Position numbers and translations under genes: made by a program. From the NCBI GenBank assembly GCA_028641055.1, contig CM054062.1, forward strand, positions 11,240,305 through 11,304,304: a DNA stretch of 64,000 nucleotides, given 5' to 3'. Of this stretch, positions 34,101-44,045 are shown piece after piece (positions within the stretch are counted from its first letter, which is position 1; each line of letters starts with the position of its first letter). The stretch is from Alopecurus myosuroides. Taxonomy: Eukaryota; Streptophyta; Magnoliopsida; Poales; Poaceae. The notes under the pieces were generated by a model that did not search any database, had not been told where the DNA came from, and saw only the letters and a list, made by a program, of their open reading frames with translations.

Positions 34101-34563
34101 CAACCCGATTGGCCGAGTGTGGATTGATGTGCTATTCGGTACTCGGGAGAACTGCCGCACAGAGCGCCTGCAGTTCGAGGTGGTGGATCATCAGAGTCCC
34201 TATCACGCTCTACTCGGCAGGCCTGCTCTGAGCAAGTTCATGGCCTCTACCCACGTGGCTTACCTGAAGATGAAGATCCCCGGGCCCAATGGCATCATCA
34301 CTATCTCGGGAGATTACAAGAAGTCCATGGAGTGTGCCTCTGCTAGCTCTCAGCTGGCGGAATCGATGGTGATTGCTGCCGAGAAGAAGAAGATGTACGA
34401 GGTGGTGGCCATGGCTCAGTCCGCACAAGCTGGCGCACAAGGTGTGCCGAGTACTCAGCATGGTACTGCTTTCCAAGCTGCCAAGGAGACCAAGACTGTC
34501 CAGGTTGACCCCGAGTTCCCGGAGCGTGTGGCCATCATTGGTGCTGGGTTGGCCGAGAAATAG
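31102..34563 (+). CDS. gag-pro: E3 gag-protease polyprotein
   Basis: The frame is open from inside the LTR (the ATG at 31102, MASAVTPP, is the last one upstream of the primer-binding site) to the TAG at 34561-34563, 1153 codons. A start at 31285 inside the element is also possible. Landmarks from 31102: a Glu/Arg/Leu-rich coiled coil around 180-230; the gag core at about 513-670 ('LEGPARTWLNNLPKN', 'FISNFTSTYKRPNRPQQLSA'); a zinc-knuckle-like CxxH...H...C motif at about 761-780; an Asn-rich tract from AAC repeats (33618-33715); and a retropepsin with IDNGSSINIVY (D961). It would assemble particles and process them. Ending at an amber codon followed in frame by pol implies readthrough. Confidence 0.9.
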   Translation: MASAVTPPRQLAPTVGQPAALVGVSVRTGSSSVERVVCGLVHRFGSFDFVTDNAGCFGGKAMPEGGSVISFGSHLVYVATVANDAYPELVHDAEDPPAVVAARGRPACSSACCAEVMVTGVAANVGAAATGAAAVVEEVDDPPAGGRTRRPYEKECNLPPSTSTVIPASAARTGMPTPTDLELLAEREQLERQRQELLAEQAELEKIRLELSLDQLEYNKAHGFTPVARRPSRVGATRRNLGAEMATVAEEPAQSATANTFTRPRYSTPAKTLRAAEAVAAELPRLEGEARRRQQERLGELVLEAARQNEEFRKANPGAGASQVVHSHAARSNDQASSPHPSREKSRSGRSGRDRQMQVYDPAAAAKQVAVPQQPGQEHNAARAGSQAHQAQSRVREAARPGTSRQPAAPPTRQRQQPRPVAPVVNPVEQPAAMQVDRYDDGYSAMEMAGYDIHDRVGERVLAPGDARHQLDRISLSARLESTGPPGPECFGPRIMNEPSVKGFQLARGTKSYNGSTKPEDWLNDYVTAVHIANGNRRWAVRYVPQMLEGPARTWLNNLPKNSINCWLDFSDAFISNFTSTYKRPNRPQQLSACRQREDETDREYLTRWSTLRNTCEGVNEAQAITWFAQGCRHGSMLWQRLQREMPNTLAETIKIADQYALGDPTQPLMDSSEPRRNFNSNKRNEFRNKRRVDTRYDPEEVNAVNVGGSGGQRQKPAGAYGQNQNQGQGNKKPFRTAQPSSGNSEQPKKFVFDDMKDGPCSFHTHHPSRPANHTTRQCEWWDVIKSDGLPPPPPLPAANATVQPTRAPAARPPVYPRRENVNQVALGANQNFNNERYRNNNNNYNRNNNNRGNNNYQGNNNGNNGNNGGNGPNQYQEHHESYMIFTSEAADKQSQHRRAMEVNAVIPAVPHYMYWCDQEIRWTRADHPKVMPNPGTYALVLDPTFLGPEKNVRFSKVLIDNGSSINIVYKDTLEKLGLAENMMLPSKTTFHGIVPGISCNPIGRVWIDVLFGTRENCRTERLQFEVVDHQSPYHALLGRPALSKFMASTHVAYLKMKIPGPNGIITISGDYKKSMECASASSQLAESMVIAAEKKKMYEVVAMAQSAQAGAQGVPSTQHGTAFQAAKETKTVQVDPEFPERVAIIGAGLAEK
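31132..31149 (+). other. E3 primer-binding site
   Basis: TTGGCGCCCACCGTGGGG follows the 5' LTR after one base. It is the tRNA annealing site for minus-strand synthesis and is translated as QLAPTVG in the gag frame. Confidence 0.85.
34561..34563 (+). other. In-frame UAG between protease and reverse transcriptase
   Basis: The context is GAG AAA TAG GAA AGC, with pol continuing in the same frame. E1 has a UAG followed by GAA at the homologous codon (10300-10298, minus strand). The position looks conserved, as expected for a programmed readthrough stop. Confidence 0.6.
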
Positions 34564-37500
34564 GAAAGCGCGCTCATCCACTTCCTCCGTGAGAATCGGG
34601 ACGTGTTCGCCTGGACCAATGAAGATTTACCAGGAGTCCCGAGGGAGTTGGTTGAGCACTCTTTGCATGTGCGTCCTGACGCCAAGCCCGTGAAGCAGGC
34701 CTTGCGCCGTTTCGGGGATGAGAGAAGGAAGGCCATCGGTGATCAAATCACCAAGCTGCTGATCAGTAACTTCATCATGGAGGTGCTGCACCCGGACTGG
34801 TTAGCCAACCCGGTCATGGTCGAGAAGAAAAAGGAAGATCCCAAGGCTGCCACTGCATGGCGCATGTGCGTCGACTACACCGACTTGAACAAGGCATGCC
34901 CCAAGGATCCTTTCCCGCTACCTCGCATCGACCAGGTGATCGATTCCACTGCCGGCTGTGAACTGTTGTCTTTCATAGATGCCTACTCTGGTTTCCACCA
35001 GATTGCACTCAATCCTGCTGATCAAATAAAGACTGCTTTCATTACCCCGTACGGGGCTTATTGCTATCGTGTCATGTGTTTTGGCCTGAGGAATGCGGGT
35101 GCAACCTATCAGAGATGCATGCAGAAATGCTTGCACGACCAACTCGGCAAGAATGTGCAGGTGTACGTAGATGATATTGTCATCAAAACGAATAAAACAC
35201 ATACTCTGCTTGCCGACTTGGAGGAAACCTTTGCTAACCTACGCAGGTACAAAATGAAACTGAATCCGAGTAAGTGCACCTTTGGTGTACCAGCTGGAAA
35301 GCTACTCGGTTTCCTGGTTTCTAGTCGGGGCATTGAAGCCAATCCGTCTAAGATAAAAGCTATTGAAAGCATGTCTTTGCCGAGATCATTGAAGGATGTG
35401 CAGAAGTTCACGGGTTGTCTGGCATCACTGAGCCGTTTTCTGGGCCGAATGGGCGAGAAGGCTCTGCCTCTGTACCAGCTGATGAAGAAGAGCGACAAGT
35501 TTGTCTGGACTCCGCAAGCGGATGTAGCATTCAATGAGCTGAAAGCAATGTTGGCTAGCGCTCCTGTCTTGGCTAGTCCGCTACCCAAGGAGCCTATGCT
35601 GCTATACATTGCCGCGACTAACCGAGTAGTCAGCGTGGTGATAGTGGTGGAGCGAGAAGAAGAAGGCAAGAGTGTGCAGCGCCCTGTGTACTATTTGAGT
35701 GAGGTGTTGTCGAGCTCCAAGCAGAACTACCCGCATTACCAGAAAATGACCTATGGTGTGTACCTGGGCGCCAGGAAGCTGAAGCATTATTTCCAGGAGC
35801 ATCCCATCACTGTCGTGAGCTCAGCTCCCATCTCGGACATCATGGGTAACAAGGAGGCGAGTGGCAGAGTAGCCAAGTGGGCGATCGAGCTAGCCGCGTA
35901 CGCTCCCGCGTATACGAGAAGAGAAGCAATCAAGTCTCAGGTACTGGCGGAATTTCTTGTCGACTGGGCCGAGATGCAGTATGAACCTCCTGCTCCAGTT
36001 TCCAACTATTGGAAGATGCACTTTGATGGCTCAAAGGTGAAAGAAGGCCTTGGTGCTGGCGTTGTGCTTACATCGCCCAAGCGGGATCAGCTCAAGTATG
36101 TGTTGCAGATTCATTTCAAGGCATCCAACAATGTCGCCGAGTACGAGGCAGTTGTGCACGGTTTGCGAGTAGCAAAGGAGGTTGGTGTGCAGCGCATTAT
36201 CTGCTATGGCGACTCAGATCTGGTGGTGCAGCAAGTCTCAGGTACCTGGGATGCCTTGGATGCCAACATGGCGTCGTATCGTTTCCTGGTGCAGTCAATG
36301 ACTGGGTTTTTCGAAGGCTGTGAGTTCCAGCACATTCACCGAGCAGAAAACGAAGCAGCAGATGAGCTGTCCAAGTTGGGATCTTCTCGGCAGTCCATCC
36401 CGGCAGGGATTGCCTTGGAGCATTTGAGGAAGCCATCCATCAAGCCTTCCCCCAACTCGGAATCCATCTTTGTTCCTTCTCTGCCAAGTGAGGAATCTGA
36501 CCCAATGGAGATTGACTGGGAGAGTGCTGCAGGGAACCCGGGGACTGCCGTCCTATACTCGGGGACTGCCGCTCTCTACCCGGGGACTGCCGTCCTATAC
36601 TCGGGGACTGCCGCTCTCTACTCGGGGACTGCCGCTCCCTACTCGGGGACTGCCGTTCCCTACTCGGGGACTGCCGCTCCCTACCCGGGGACTGCCGTTC
36701 CCTACTCGGGGACTGCCGTTCCCTACCCGGGGACTGCCATTCCCTACCCGGGGACTGCCACTCCGTACCCAGGGACTGCCACTCCCTACCCGGGGACTGC
36801 CATTCCTTACTCGGGGACTGCCGCCCTCAACCCTGAAGCTGTTGCACTCATTGAAGAAGTTCTCGCCAATCGATCTGGGCTGCAGAGAAGCGCTCCTACT
36901 CCTCCTGTGCAACCACCAGAGCCTGTCCCAATGGAAATGGACGAACCAGTGTTTCCCGTGCGGGAGACACCGAGTTGGGCAATGCCCATATTATCCTTTC
37001 TAAGGGACGGCACTTTACCTGAAGATGAGGTGACTGCAAGGCAGATTCAGAGAAGATCCAAGGGCTACGCCTTAGTCCGAGATGTGCTGCACAAGAGAAG
37101 TGCCACTGGTGTGCTGCAACGCTGTGTAAGCCCAGAGGAAGGAGAAGAAATCCTGGTGGAGATACATCAAGGAGAGTGTGGGCATCACGCCTCTTCTCGG
37201 GCTTTAGTCAAGAAAGCGTTTCGGCATGGCTTCTACTGGCTCACTGCATTGCAGCAAGCTGAGGACATTGTGAGGAAGTGCGCCGGCTGCCAGATGTTCG
37301 CAAGTAAGATTCACGTGCCAGCATCCGAGTTGAAAACAATTCCTATCACATGGCCGTTTGCTGTTTGGTGCTTGGATATGGTTGGTCCTTTCAAGCCGGC
37401 TAAGGGCAATATGACACATATCTTGGTCATGGTGGACAAGTTCACCAAGTGGATCGAGGTGAAGCCTATTCGGAAGTGCGATGGAGTCACAGCTGTGAAG

Positions 37501-38241
37501 TTTGTGAAAGATGTGATCATGAGATATGGCTACCCGCACAGTATCATCACCGACAACGGCACCAACTTTGCAGAGGGGGCAATGGTGCGATTTTGCAGAG
37601 ATAAGCATATCCGACTAGACGTTGCGTCAGTCGCGCACCCTGCCTCCAATGGGCAAGTTGAAAGAGCAAACGGGATGGTACTGGCAGGCATCAAGCCGAG
37701 GCTGATTGAGCCACTGCTGAAAACACCTGGGTGTTGGCTAGAAGAGTTGCCAGCGGTGTTGTGGAGTCTAAGGACTACCCCTAACCGGTCAACCGGCTAC
37801 ACGCCATTCTTCTTGGTATACGGGGCTGAGGCCGTGTTGCCAATAGACTTAGAGCATGACTCCCCCCGAGTAGCCCTCTACACTGAGGTGGAGGCGAGAG
37901 AAGCTCGAGAAGACGACGTTGACCTGCTTGAAGAAGCAAGAGAGCTGACTCTGTCACGTTCGGCTATCTACCAGCAAAACCTGCGGCGCTATCATAGCCG
38001 AAAGGTGAACCCAAGGGTTTTCCGAGAAGGAGACATGGTCCTTAGGCTTGTGCAGCGCACAGCCGGGATGCACAAGCTGTCTCCTCCATGGGAAGGGCCT
38101 TTCATTGTCAGCAAAGCGCTGCACAATGACGCGTACTATCTTGTAGATGTGCGCCCATCGCAGGCGAACAGGGCAGATAAAGCTGGAGAGGAAACCAAGC
38201 GCCCCTGGAATGTAGCTCTACTTCGTCGTTTTCATTCGTAA
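34564..38241 (+). CDS. pol: E3 pol: reverse transcriptase, RNase H, integrase, with internal minisatellite
   Basis: The frame is open to the TAA after 'WNVALLRRFHS'. Counting from 34603: reverse transcriptase with YVDD at 188-191; RNase H with D475, E513, D537 and D587; then a spacer of fourteen 7-residue repeats of the form GTAxxYS/P (about 647-744). The integrase zinc finger follows ('GECGHHAS' to 'CAGCQMF'), then core D925, D984 and E1020 with a 35-residue gap, and a C-terminal module with 'PPWEGPFIV'. All catalytic residues examined are present. No separate start codon is obvious (34603 is GTG), which fits translation by readthrough of the UAG. The repeat spacer is unusual and absent from E1. 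Confidence 0.92.
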   Translation, partial: ESALIHFLRENRDVFAWTNEDLPGVPRELVEHSLHVRPDAKPVKQALRRFGDERRKAIGDQITKLLISNFIMEVLHPDWLANPVMVEKKKEDPKAATAWRMCVDYTDLNKACPKDPFPLPRIDQVIDSTAGCELLSFIDAYSGFHQIALNPADQIKTAFITPYGAYCYRVMCFGLRNAGATYQRCMQKCLHDQLGKNVQVYVDDIVIKTNKTHTLLADLEETFANLRRYKMKLNPSKCTFGVPAGKLLGFLVSSRGIEANPSKIKAIESMSLPRSLKDVQKFTGCLASLSRFLGRMGEKALPLYQLMKKSDKFVWTPQADVAFNELKAMLASAPVLASPLPKEPMLLYIAATNRVVSVVIVVEREEEGKSVQRPVYYLSEVLSSSKQNYPHYQKMTYGVYLGARKLKHYFQEHPITVVSSAPISDIMGNKEASGRVAKWAIELAAYAPAYTRREAIKSQVLAEFLVDWAEMQYEPPAPVSNYWKMHFDGSKVKEGLGAGVVLTSPKRDQLKYVLQIHFKASNNVAEYEAVVHGLRVAKEVGVQRIICYGDSDLVVQQVSGTWDALDANMASYRFLVQSMTGFFEGCEFQHIHRAENEAADELSKLGSSRQSIPAGIALEHLRKPSIKPSPNSESIFVPSLPSEESDPMEIDWESAAGNPGTAVLYSGTAALYPGTAVLYSGTAALYSGTAAPYSGTAVPYSGTAAPYPGTAVPYSGTAVPYPGTAIPYPGTATPYPGTATPYPGTAIPYSGTAALNPEAVALIEEVLANRSGLQRSAPTPPVQPPEPVPMEMDEPVFPVRETPSWAMPILSFLRDGTLPEDEVTARQIQRRSKGYALVRDVLHKRSATGVLQRCVSPEEGEEILVEIHQGECGHHASSRALVKKAFRHGFYWLTALQQAEDIVRKCAGCQMFASKIHVPASELKTIPITWPFAVWCLDMVGPFKPAKGNMTHILVMVDKFTKWIEVKPIRKCDGVTAVKFVKDVIMRYGYPHSIITDNGTNFAEGAMVRFCRDKHIRLDVASVAHPASNGQVERANGMVLAGIKPRLIEPLLKTPGCWLEELPAVLWSLRTTPNRSTGYTPFFLVYGAEAVLPIDLEHDSPRVALYTEVEAREAREDDVDLLEEARELTLSRSAIYQQNLRRYHSRKVNPRVFREGDMVLRLVQRTAGMHKLSPPWEGPFIVSKALHNDAYYLVDVRPSQANRADKAGEETKRPWNVALLRRFHS
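36541..36834 (+). repeat. 21-bp minisatellite, 14 copies, in the pol frame
   Basis: Fourteen tandem 21-bp units with core CTCGGGGACTGCC run from 36541 to 36834. They encode GTAxxYS or GTAxxYP between RNase H and integrase. Because 21 is a multiple of three, copy number can change without breaking the frame. The core matches the E3 polypurine tract (TCGGGGACTGC at 44718-44728). Confidence 0.95.
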
Positions 38242-38915
38242 GCAAAGATGTGTATGTACCCTTTCATCCGAGTTGAAATTCTACTCTGCAATCTAAATTT
38301 GTTCTCGGGGACTGCCCTCGTCCAAAATTGCTCTAAGTGTTTTTACTCGGCTCGTTCCTTTGTCTATTCGGTTGCTTCACTTCAGAACTCAAAAGTGCAT
38401 TGAGTACTGTGTTTAAACCTATATGCCAACTCTTCGACTTTGCTGCTGTCCGAAACCCGGCTTCATGGCAAGCAAGAGAACAAGCAAAAGGTCAATGAGC
38501 ACACGAAAATCACTAAGGAAGAAAAATTGCAGGAACCGAGTAGATTGTCGGTTACTTTTTGTTCCTCGTTTTCGTCTTCTCGGTTAAGTGGTGGGCTGCG
38601 TTATCATGATTGTTTTCTAGCGGCTAAGTATTTGCAGCCTTGTTCTTTGATTCTTGTGACTCGAATACCAAACAAGCGACAAGTCGCAGGTAGAGCAGAG
38701 ATGAAAAGACAGGGTGAATTAGAAAAGCTACTCGGGGACTCGCATGGGAACACAGCTCGGCATTGAGCCACTGTCGTTCAAATTGATTAATGTCAACGTA
38801 AACTGAGTGGGCATAAAAACTGGGTAACAAGCGAAAACAAATATTGTTTGATACATATGCTCCCGGCATCCCGGGGATCTGATAAATGTTCAAGTTAAAA
38901 AAGTTGCAGGTGGCC
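38242..38915. other. E3 spacer between pol and the antisense gene
   Basis: About 670 bp with no gene I can support. It would hold the 3' ends of two convergent transcripts. CTCGGGGACTGCC occurs once more at about 38305 and CTCGGGGACT at about 38731, both resembling the polypurine tract. Confidence 0.6.
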
Positions 38916-41900
38916 TCAGGTTGAGGAGGCAGTGTTCTCGGCGCTGGCATGGGCAGTTGTTTCCTCGACGACTGTCTTGGTAGCAGTTTCTTCGGCGGTG
39001 GTTTTCTCGGCAGCTTCTTCGTTGTTGGTGGCGTCCGTTTCCGTCTGCACGGCAGCGGACTCCTCCATCTCAACATCATCCTGGGTGGCCGTCTGCTCGG
39101 ATGTAGCTGTGGCCACCGAGATGGGGCCTGGAGCCGAAGAGGAGCCAGCGGGGTGGCTAGGAGGTGGCACCGTGTCGTCAAGAGCAGCACCCGAGGAGGT
39201 GCCGAAGTTGAGTGGCTCGCTGTCGATGTGGGCATGCTCCTCCTCATCGCTACCCGAGACGGCGGCGCTCTTCCCCTTCCCGGCCTTGCTCCTGGGAGAT
39301 GCGAAGTATTCGTCCATGTCCTCCTCGTCGTCCTCGTCGTCCTCCACATCGGCTTCCTCCTCGTCTTCATAATCAGTGTCCGGCTCGGGGGGGCCGTCGA
39401 TGTAGACCTCCGTCTCGGCGCACTCTGCGACATCATATGCAATCTGCTTGCGCAAGGCCACGTTGTCGGCATCAGTCTCCCACTTGGAGTTATTGCGCTT
39501 CCCGCGGATGAGCTGCATGTCCAGGTTCTCATACCAGGACGCAATGCAGAGAAGCATCACATCCGCACCAGCACGGGCTCCGGAGGCTCGCCACTTCTTC
39601 AACTCGGCCTTCACGCCTTCCAGCTTGAGGGCGAGCGCCCGCATGCTTTTTGGCTCAGGATCATGGGGCCAGAACAGCCGGTGGAGCTCAAAGCCTGCAT
39701 GCATCAAATCAGTCCCGCAGCCGGCCAGCTGCTCGAAGTAACCTTTGAGCACCACCAAGCTATCCTCGATGTCAGCCCTGGTGTCAATCGGTTCACCCAG
39801 CGAGAGGCGAACTGCTCGGGCCTTGGCTATCGTGGGCGCAGAGGTAGACTCAAGACGAGGCCAAATATCTGAAATAGCAAGTGGCAAGATCAAAAACCGA
39901 GAAAGGAAAGAGGAAGCCGAGAAGGAATAGGACCGAGAAGAAAAGATGCAGGGAAGAAAAGAACTTACCGATCAGTTGGCGGCGCAGCTGCTGCAGCTTG
40001 GCTCTCCAGGATTCCTCGTTGTTAATCTGCTTTGATTGAACCTGGCGCAGGGTGTCCATCTGAGCGAAAAGATCGGCATTGGTTTTCTTCAGAGTCTCGC
40101 ACTCAGCCTCGAGGGCCCTCTCCTTGGCCTTGAAAGTGGTCTCGGCCTTGGCTTTCTCGGCGATGGCCGCGTCCCTCTCGGCGCCAATCTTCACGGCGTC
40201 TTGGAGCGCGTTCTGAAGCTGGACCTGCAGTTTCTCCATCTCGCTGGTGTGGTCCTTAATCAGAGTAATGGCCTGATCGGACAGCTGCTTTTCCACCGCT
40301 GCTGGCTGGACGCAATCTTGGTGCGCCTCAGCAAATGACTTATAATCTTCTGCGAAAAGATAAGATAAGGTCAGCAGATATGCAGAGAAGAAACAAATTC
40401 GAGACAGGACCGAGTAAACAACAAGCTCACCTTCAAGTCTCTTTATGGTGGCCTCGGAGTCTGCCACAAAAGCACGGCACTTCTCGTGCTCGTCGACTAG
40501 GGCCTTCAGGTTAGCTGCAGAGAAGGAAAGGTTAGTGCCAAAGAAAGCAGGAGCGGGCGTAAAAATAAAACGCAGAAACCGCGTAGCTAAAAGGCCTACC
40601 CTGCACTTCAGCCAGCTGCTGGCTGCTCTCATTGGCGTTTTTGCTTGCGGCCTCGGCATCTGCCTTCTCTTTCTCCAGTGCGGTGATGCGTCTCCTGGCG
40701 ATGGAGTGGTTCCAGAGAAGGATGCGGTACAAGTTGGTCCGCTTGAGAACGCTATCCTGAAAACCGAGAAGAAAATGAGTTAGGCAAAGTAGAGAAGATT
40801 CGGCCCGAGTAGGAGGCTACTCGGAGAGTGTCCACCTACTCGACCCAAATCTCGGGGACTGGGAGTAATAGTGAGAAAGAAAAAAGGCGAGTAGAAGAGA
40901 AGAAAGTTATACTCGGAAAAGGCAAAAAGACTTACTGCGTAGCTCTGTTCGATATCCTCGGCGTTCTTGCGGTGCAAGAACATCTTGGCTGCGAGGGTGG
41001 CGGTGTCGGTGGAGACGGACATGGGCTGGTGTCCCAGGTCGATCTTGTTCCACTCCACGCGGTAGTGGTCGACGGAGCCAAGGGTCAAGCCATGCCACTT
41101 ATCCTCTCCGAGAACCCCGCTGTCCCACTTGGCGCTGATGTAGCCGACAGTGTCCAGCACCTGCTCAAGACCCTTGGAAGTTATTGGCTTGTCTTGGGGT
41201 CCCCGAGAAGCAATATTGACGGGTTTATTCTGGGCTGGATCGAAGGGAGGAGTATTCCTGGCTACTGCTTTCCTCCCCTTCTGAATAGCTACAGCTTTAT
41301 CTTGGGGAGGGAAGCCGATGCGGTGTTGGTGGCTAACCTCAATCATATATTCCGGGTAGCAGGGCTGGCCAGCAGCGCGAGCGCCCGCAGAGAGTGCAGC
41401 AGGAATCGGGCCGGAGTCGCGGATCACGACTGCTCCGCCTGCGGATGCGCCTTGCTCCCTGGCCCTTTTCTTCGTCTGCTCTTTCTCGATCTTCTGCTTC
41501 TCGGGATTCTCGGGTTTCTTCCCCTCTGTCTTGGCCTTTGCCTTCTCGGCGACTGCTTCCTCGGCAGCTCGCTTCTCGGCTTTCTTCTGTTCAGCCCTGG
41601 CCTTCTTCTGCTCGGCCTTGGCTCTCTCGGCAGTTTCTTTCTCGGCTTTGGCCTTCTCGGCGGCTTCCTCCTTGGCCTTGGCCTCCTCGGCAGCCACCTT
41701 ATCGGCAGTCTTTTTCTCAGAAGGGCCCTTCTCGGAGCAGTAATCCCTCAGAGCATCAAGGGCCCGTTGCCTGGTTACTCGCCCAGGAGGGCTGGATGTG
41801 TCCTTACTCTGTGGCAACAAGGAAGACGTCGGCGGTGTAGGGTCTTGCGCAGTTGGTGGCGCTGCAGACCCGTCGCCCAGTGCAGTCTCTAGCTGGGCGC

Positions 41901-44045
41901 TACTCGGAGCGCCGCCTGGCAACGGATAAACATCCGTGACGGTGGCGTCCGCAGCGGTGTTGTCTCCTACTTGCTGCTCGGCAGCAAGATTGTCTCGTGC
42001 ACCAGCCTCTGTGCTGGTTTGCTCTTGTTCTACTTCAGGCCGCTCGGGGGCGGCAGTGTCTTGCATATCCTGGTCTCGGACCTCCTCGGCATTGCTAGCC
42101 GGAGGAGAAGGTGGTCTTTCGGGGTGGACGGCAGCGTCCTGAGCTGCCGCTTCTGATCCGGCTCCCTGAGCGGAAGTGATCGGTGCTTTGGCGGCAGCAG
42201 CGTGGGCAATGTTGTCCTCCTCGTCGTCATCGACGTTGATCAGAGGAATTGGAGTTTCCTTGGCTTGGCCGGATGCGCAAGCGGCGTTCACGTCCAGGGG
42301 AGCTCTGCGGAAAGAGGAGAAGGGAATCAGGAATTGGAAGAAAATGGGGAAAATGGCACTGCGCGAGAAGAAAGACGACCGGGAAGGAGGCTTACGCGGT
42401 AGTGGAAGAGAGCTGTTTCCTCTTTCTCTTCGTGGTGAGCTTGGTGGGTTTCTTCTTCTCGGGGGTCTCTCCCTCCTCGGCGGGCTTCTTCTTCTTCTTG
42501 GCAGGAGGCGCTTGTGCTTCGCCGCCTGTCCGCTTGCGAGTTTCGGGAGGGGCAACCGACAGAGGCTTGACGACAAGGGGCGCATCACCATCGTTCTCGT
42601 CCTCATCCTGGTCGTCCTTCTCCGCAGCGGCCTCATCTGAGAAATTCAAAGGAAAGAAGAAGTGAATCAGAAATAGCAATACAAGGAGTTGATGCTTCCC
42701 GGAAACAAGCAAGATGAGGATGCTATTACCGTCGGAGCCATCGTCCGCCCAAGTGTTAAGGACGTCGCGCTTCTCGGGAAGGGGGCTGCTCTGCTCCGCG
42801 TCATCAGAGGGGGGTACATCATCCTCCTCACGATCCTTGGACCAGTTGTCCTCGAAGACCTCGCTGCTTTCAGTGAGCTGGCGAGTAAGAGTCTGAAAGG
42901 CAGAGAAGGATCACAAGTTAGCCGAGTACCAGAATAGAACTCTACTCGGGTAGGCGTGCACCCACAAAGCACACTAAGCCTAGGCCTTTTTCTAAAAATT
43001 CCTACTCGACGAGGCGTGCAGGCACAAAGCACACTAAGCCTAAGGCAATTTAGCTAAGTGTCCTACTCGGTGCACGAGGCGGTTGCTAGTCGAGGCGAAA
43101 GGAGAAGCTGTCTACTCGGAAGGCAGAGACAAAAACAGAGTAAGGGAGACGTACCCGCAAGATTGGAGTCCTACGGCTGAACGGGAGGAACCCGTACCGC
43201 CACTTCTCGTTGAGGCTGGTCTTCAGGATGTTCCTGGCAAGCCTGGGAACGTCAGCATCGTCGATCTCGACGGTGGTGGTCCTGGTGCAATCGCGAGGCC
43301 CTCCCATGTAACACATGAGGTGGCATCGCTCCTGCAGAGGAAGCACCCGGCGTTTGATCCAGCACGCTACTGGGTCGTCATTCCTGAGGCCATGCGTCTT
43401 CAGCCAGGCGAGTTGCGTCTCTATCTCGGTGGCGTTCTCGTCGTTGACGGGCTTCTCCTTCCAATTCGACCCGAGTGGAGCACGCTTGCTCCAAGGGGGC
43501 AGGTTGATCCGATCGTCGACGGGGGCTCCATCAGCGGCGGCAACGTTCCTCACGTAGAAGAACGTTTGCTGCCACATTCGGCAGGAATCCAGCCCCTGGA
43601 TGCGGGGGTGGTTCGTCCCGTTGCGCTGCACCATCATGGCGCAGCCGACGTCGGTGGCGCGGGCAACGCCCGCGCTGTCCTTCTTCCCGACGGATTGTTG
43701 CCGGAGATGGAAGTAGTGGAGCCACGTCTCCACGGTGGGCCTGATGCCGAGGAAGGCCTCGCACACCACGGCGTGGTATGCGAGGAAAACGACTGCATTG
43801 GGCGGCAGATGGTGCATCTGCAGCCCGAAGTGATTCAGGAACTTACGCATGAAGTCCGATGCAGGCAGCCCGAATCCGCGCTCGAAGTGGGACATGAACA
43901 CCACGCGCTCTCCGTCCCTGGGCTTGGGCACGACCTCGTCGTCGGGTGCCCGGCACTCCACGCCGGGGGGAACCCTTCTCTCGTTCACGAGCCAGGCGAG
44001 GTTGGCTTGGGTGATGGAAGAACCGGCCCAGCAGGACTTGGCCAT
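38916..44045 (-). CDS. E3 antisense gene, 8 exons, 1412 aa, 'putative gypsy-type transposon' domain protein
   Basis: Predicted exons (minus strand): 44045-43155, 42892-42730, 42636-42396, 42304-40936, 40756-40600, 40514-40431, 40349-39969 and 39868-38916. Every intron is GT-AG and all phases agree, giving 4239 nt (1412 codons plus stop) with no internal stop. Residues 1-297 hold the PF04195-like domain ('FLNHFGLQMHHLPPNAVVFL', 'EAFLGIRPTVETWLHYF'). Exon 3 is Lys-rich with nuclear-signal-like clusters (KKKKKP, KRKRK). Exon 4 has an Ala/Lys/Glu helical run (about 41520-41740). Exons 5-7 form a long coiled coil. Exon 8 has a helical module ('SGARAGADVMLLCIASWYEN') and an acidic tail. Function is unknown; a nuclear role is inferred. 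Related extra ORFs are known in Tat-lineage elements. Confidence 0.8.
42945..43065. repeat. Short duplication in intron 1 of the E3 antisense gene
   Basis: The block 'GCACAAAGCACACTAAGCCT' and its flanks with TACTCG and GCGTGCA occur twice, about 60 bp apart, inside intron 1. It is noncoding. Confidence 0.7.

Noticed and set aside
36541..36834. CRISPR-like direct repeats
   Set aside because: The units are contiguous with no spacers and lie in a plant pol gene.
36470..37003. 177-codon ORF with RGLP repeats and a minus-strand ORF with GSPRV repeats (36595-36912)
   Set aside because: Both are other-frame shadows of the 21-bp minisatellite, which keeps all frames open because its length is a multiple of three.
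38949..39872. 307-codon plus-strand ORF, and others at 40828-41892 and 43083-44117
   Set aside because: They are antisense shadows of the exons of the E3 minus-strand gene, which has recognisable domains and consistent splice phases.
42780..42830. Suspected frameshift in exon 2 of the E3 antisense gene
   Set aside because: A recount of the C run (six bases) shows the exon is 163 nt and fully in phase.
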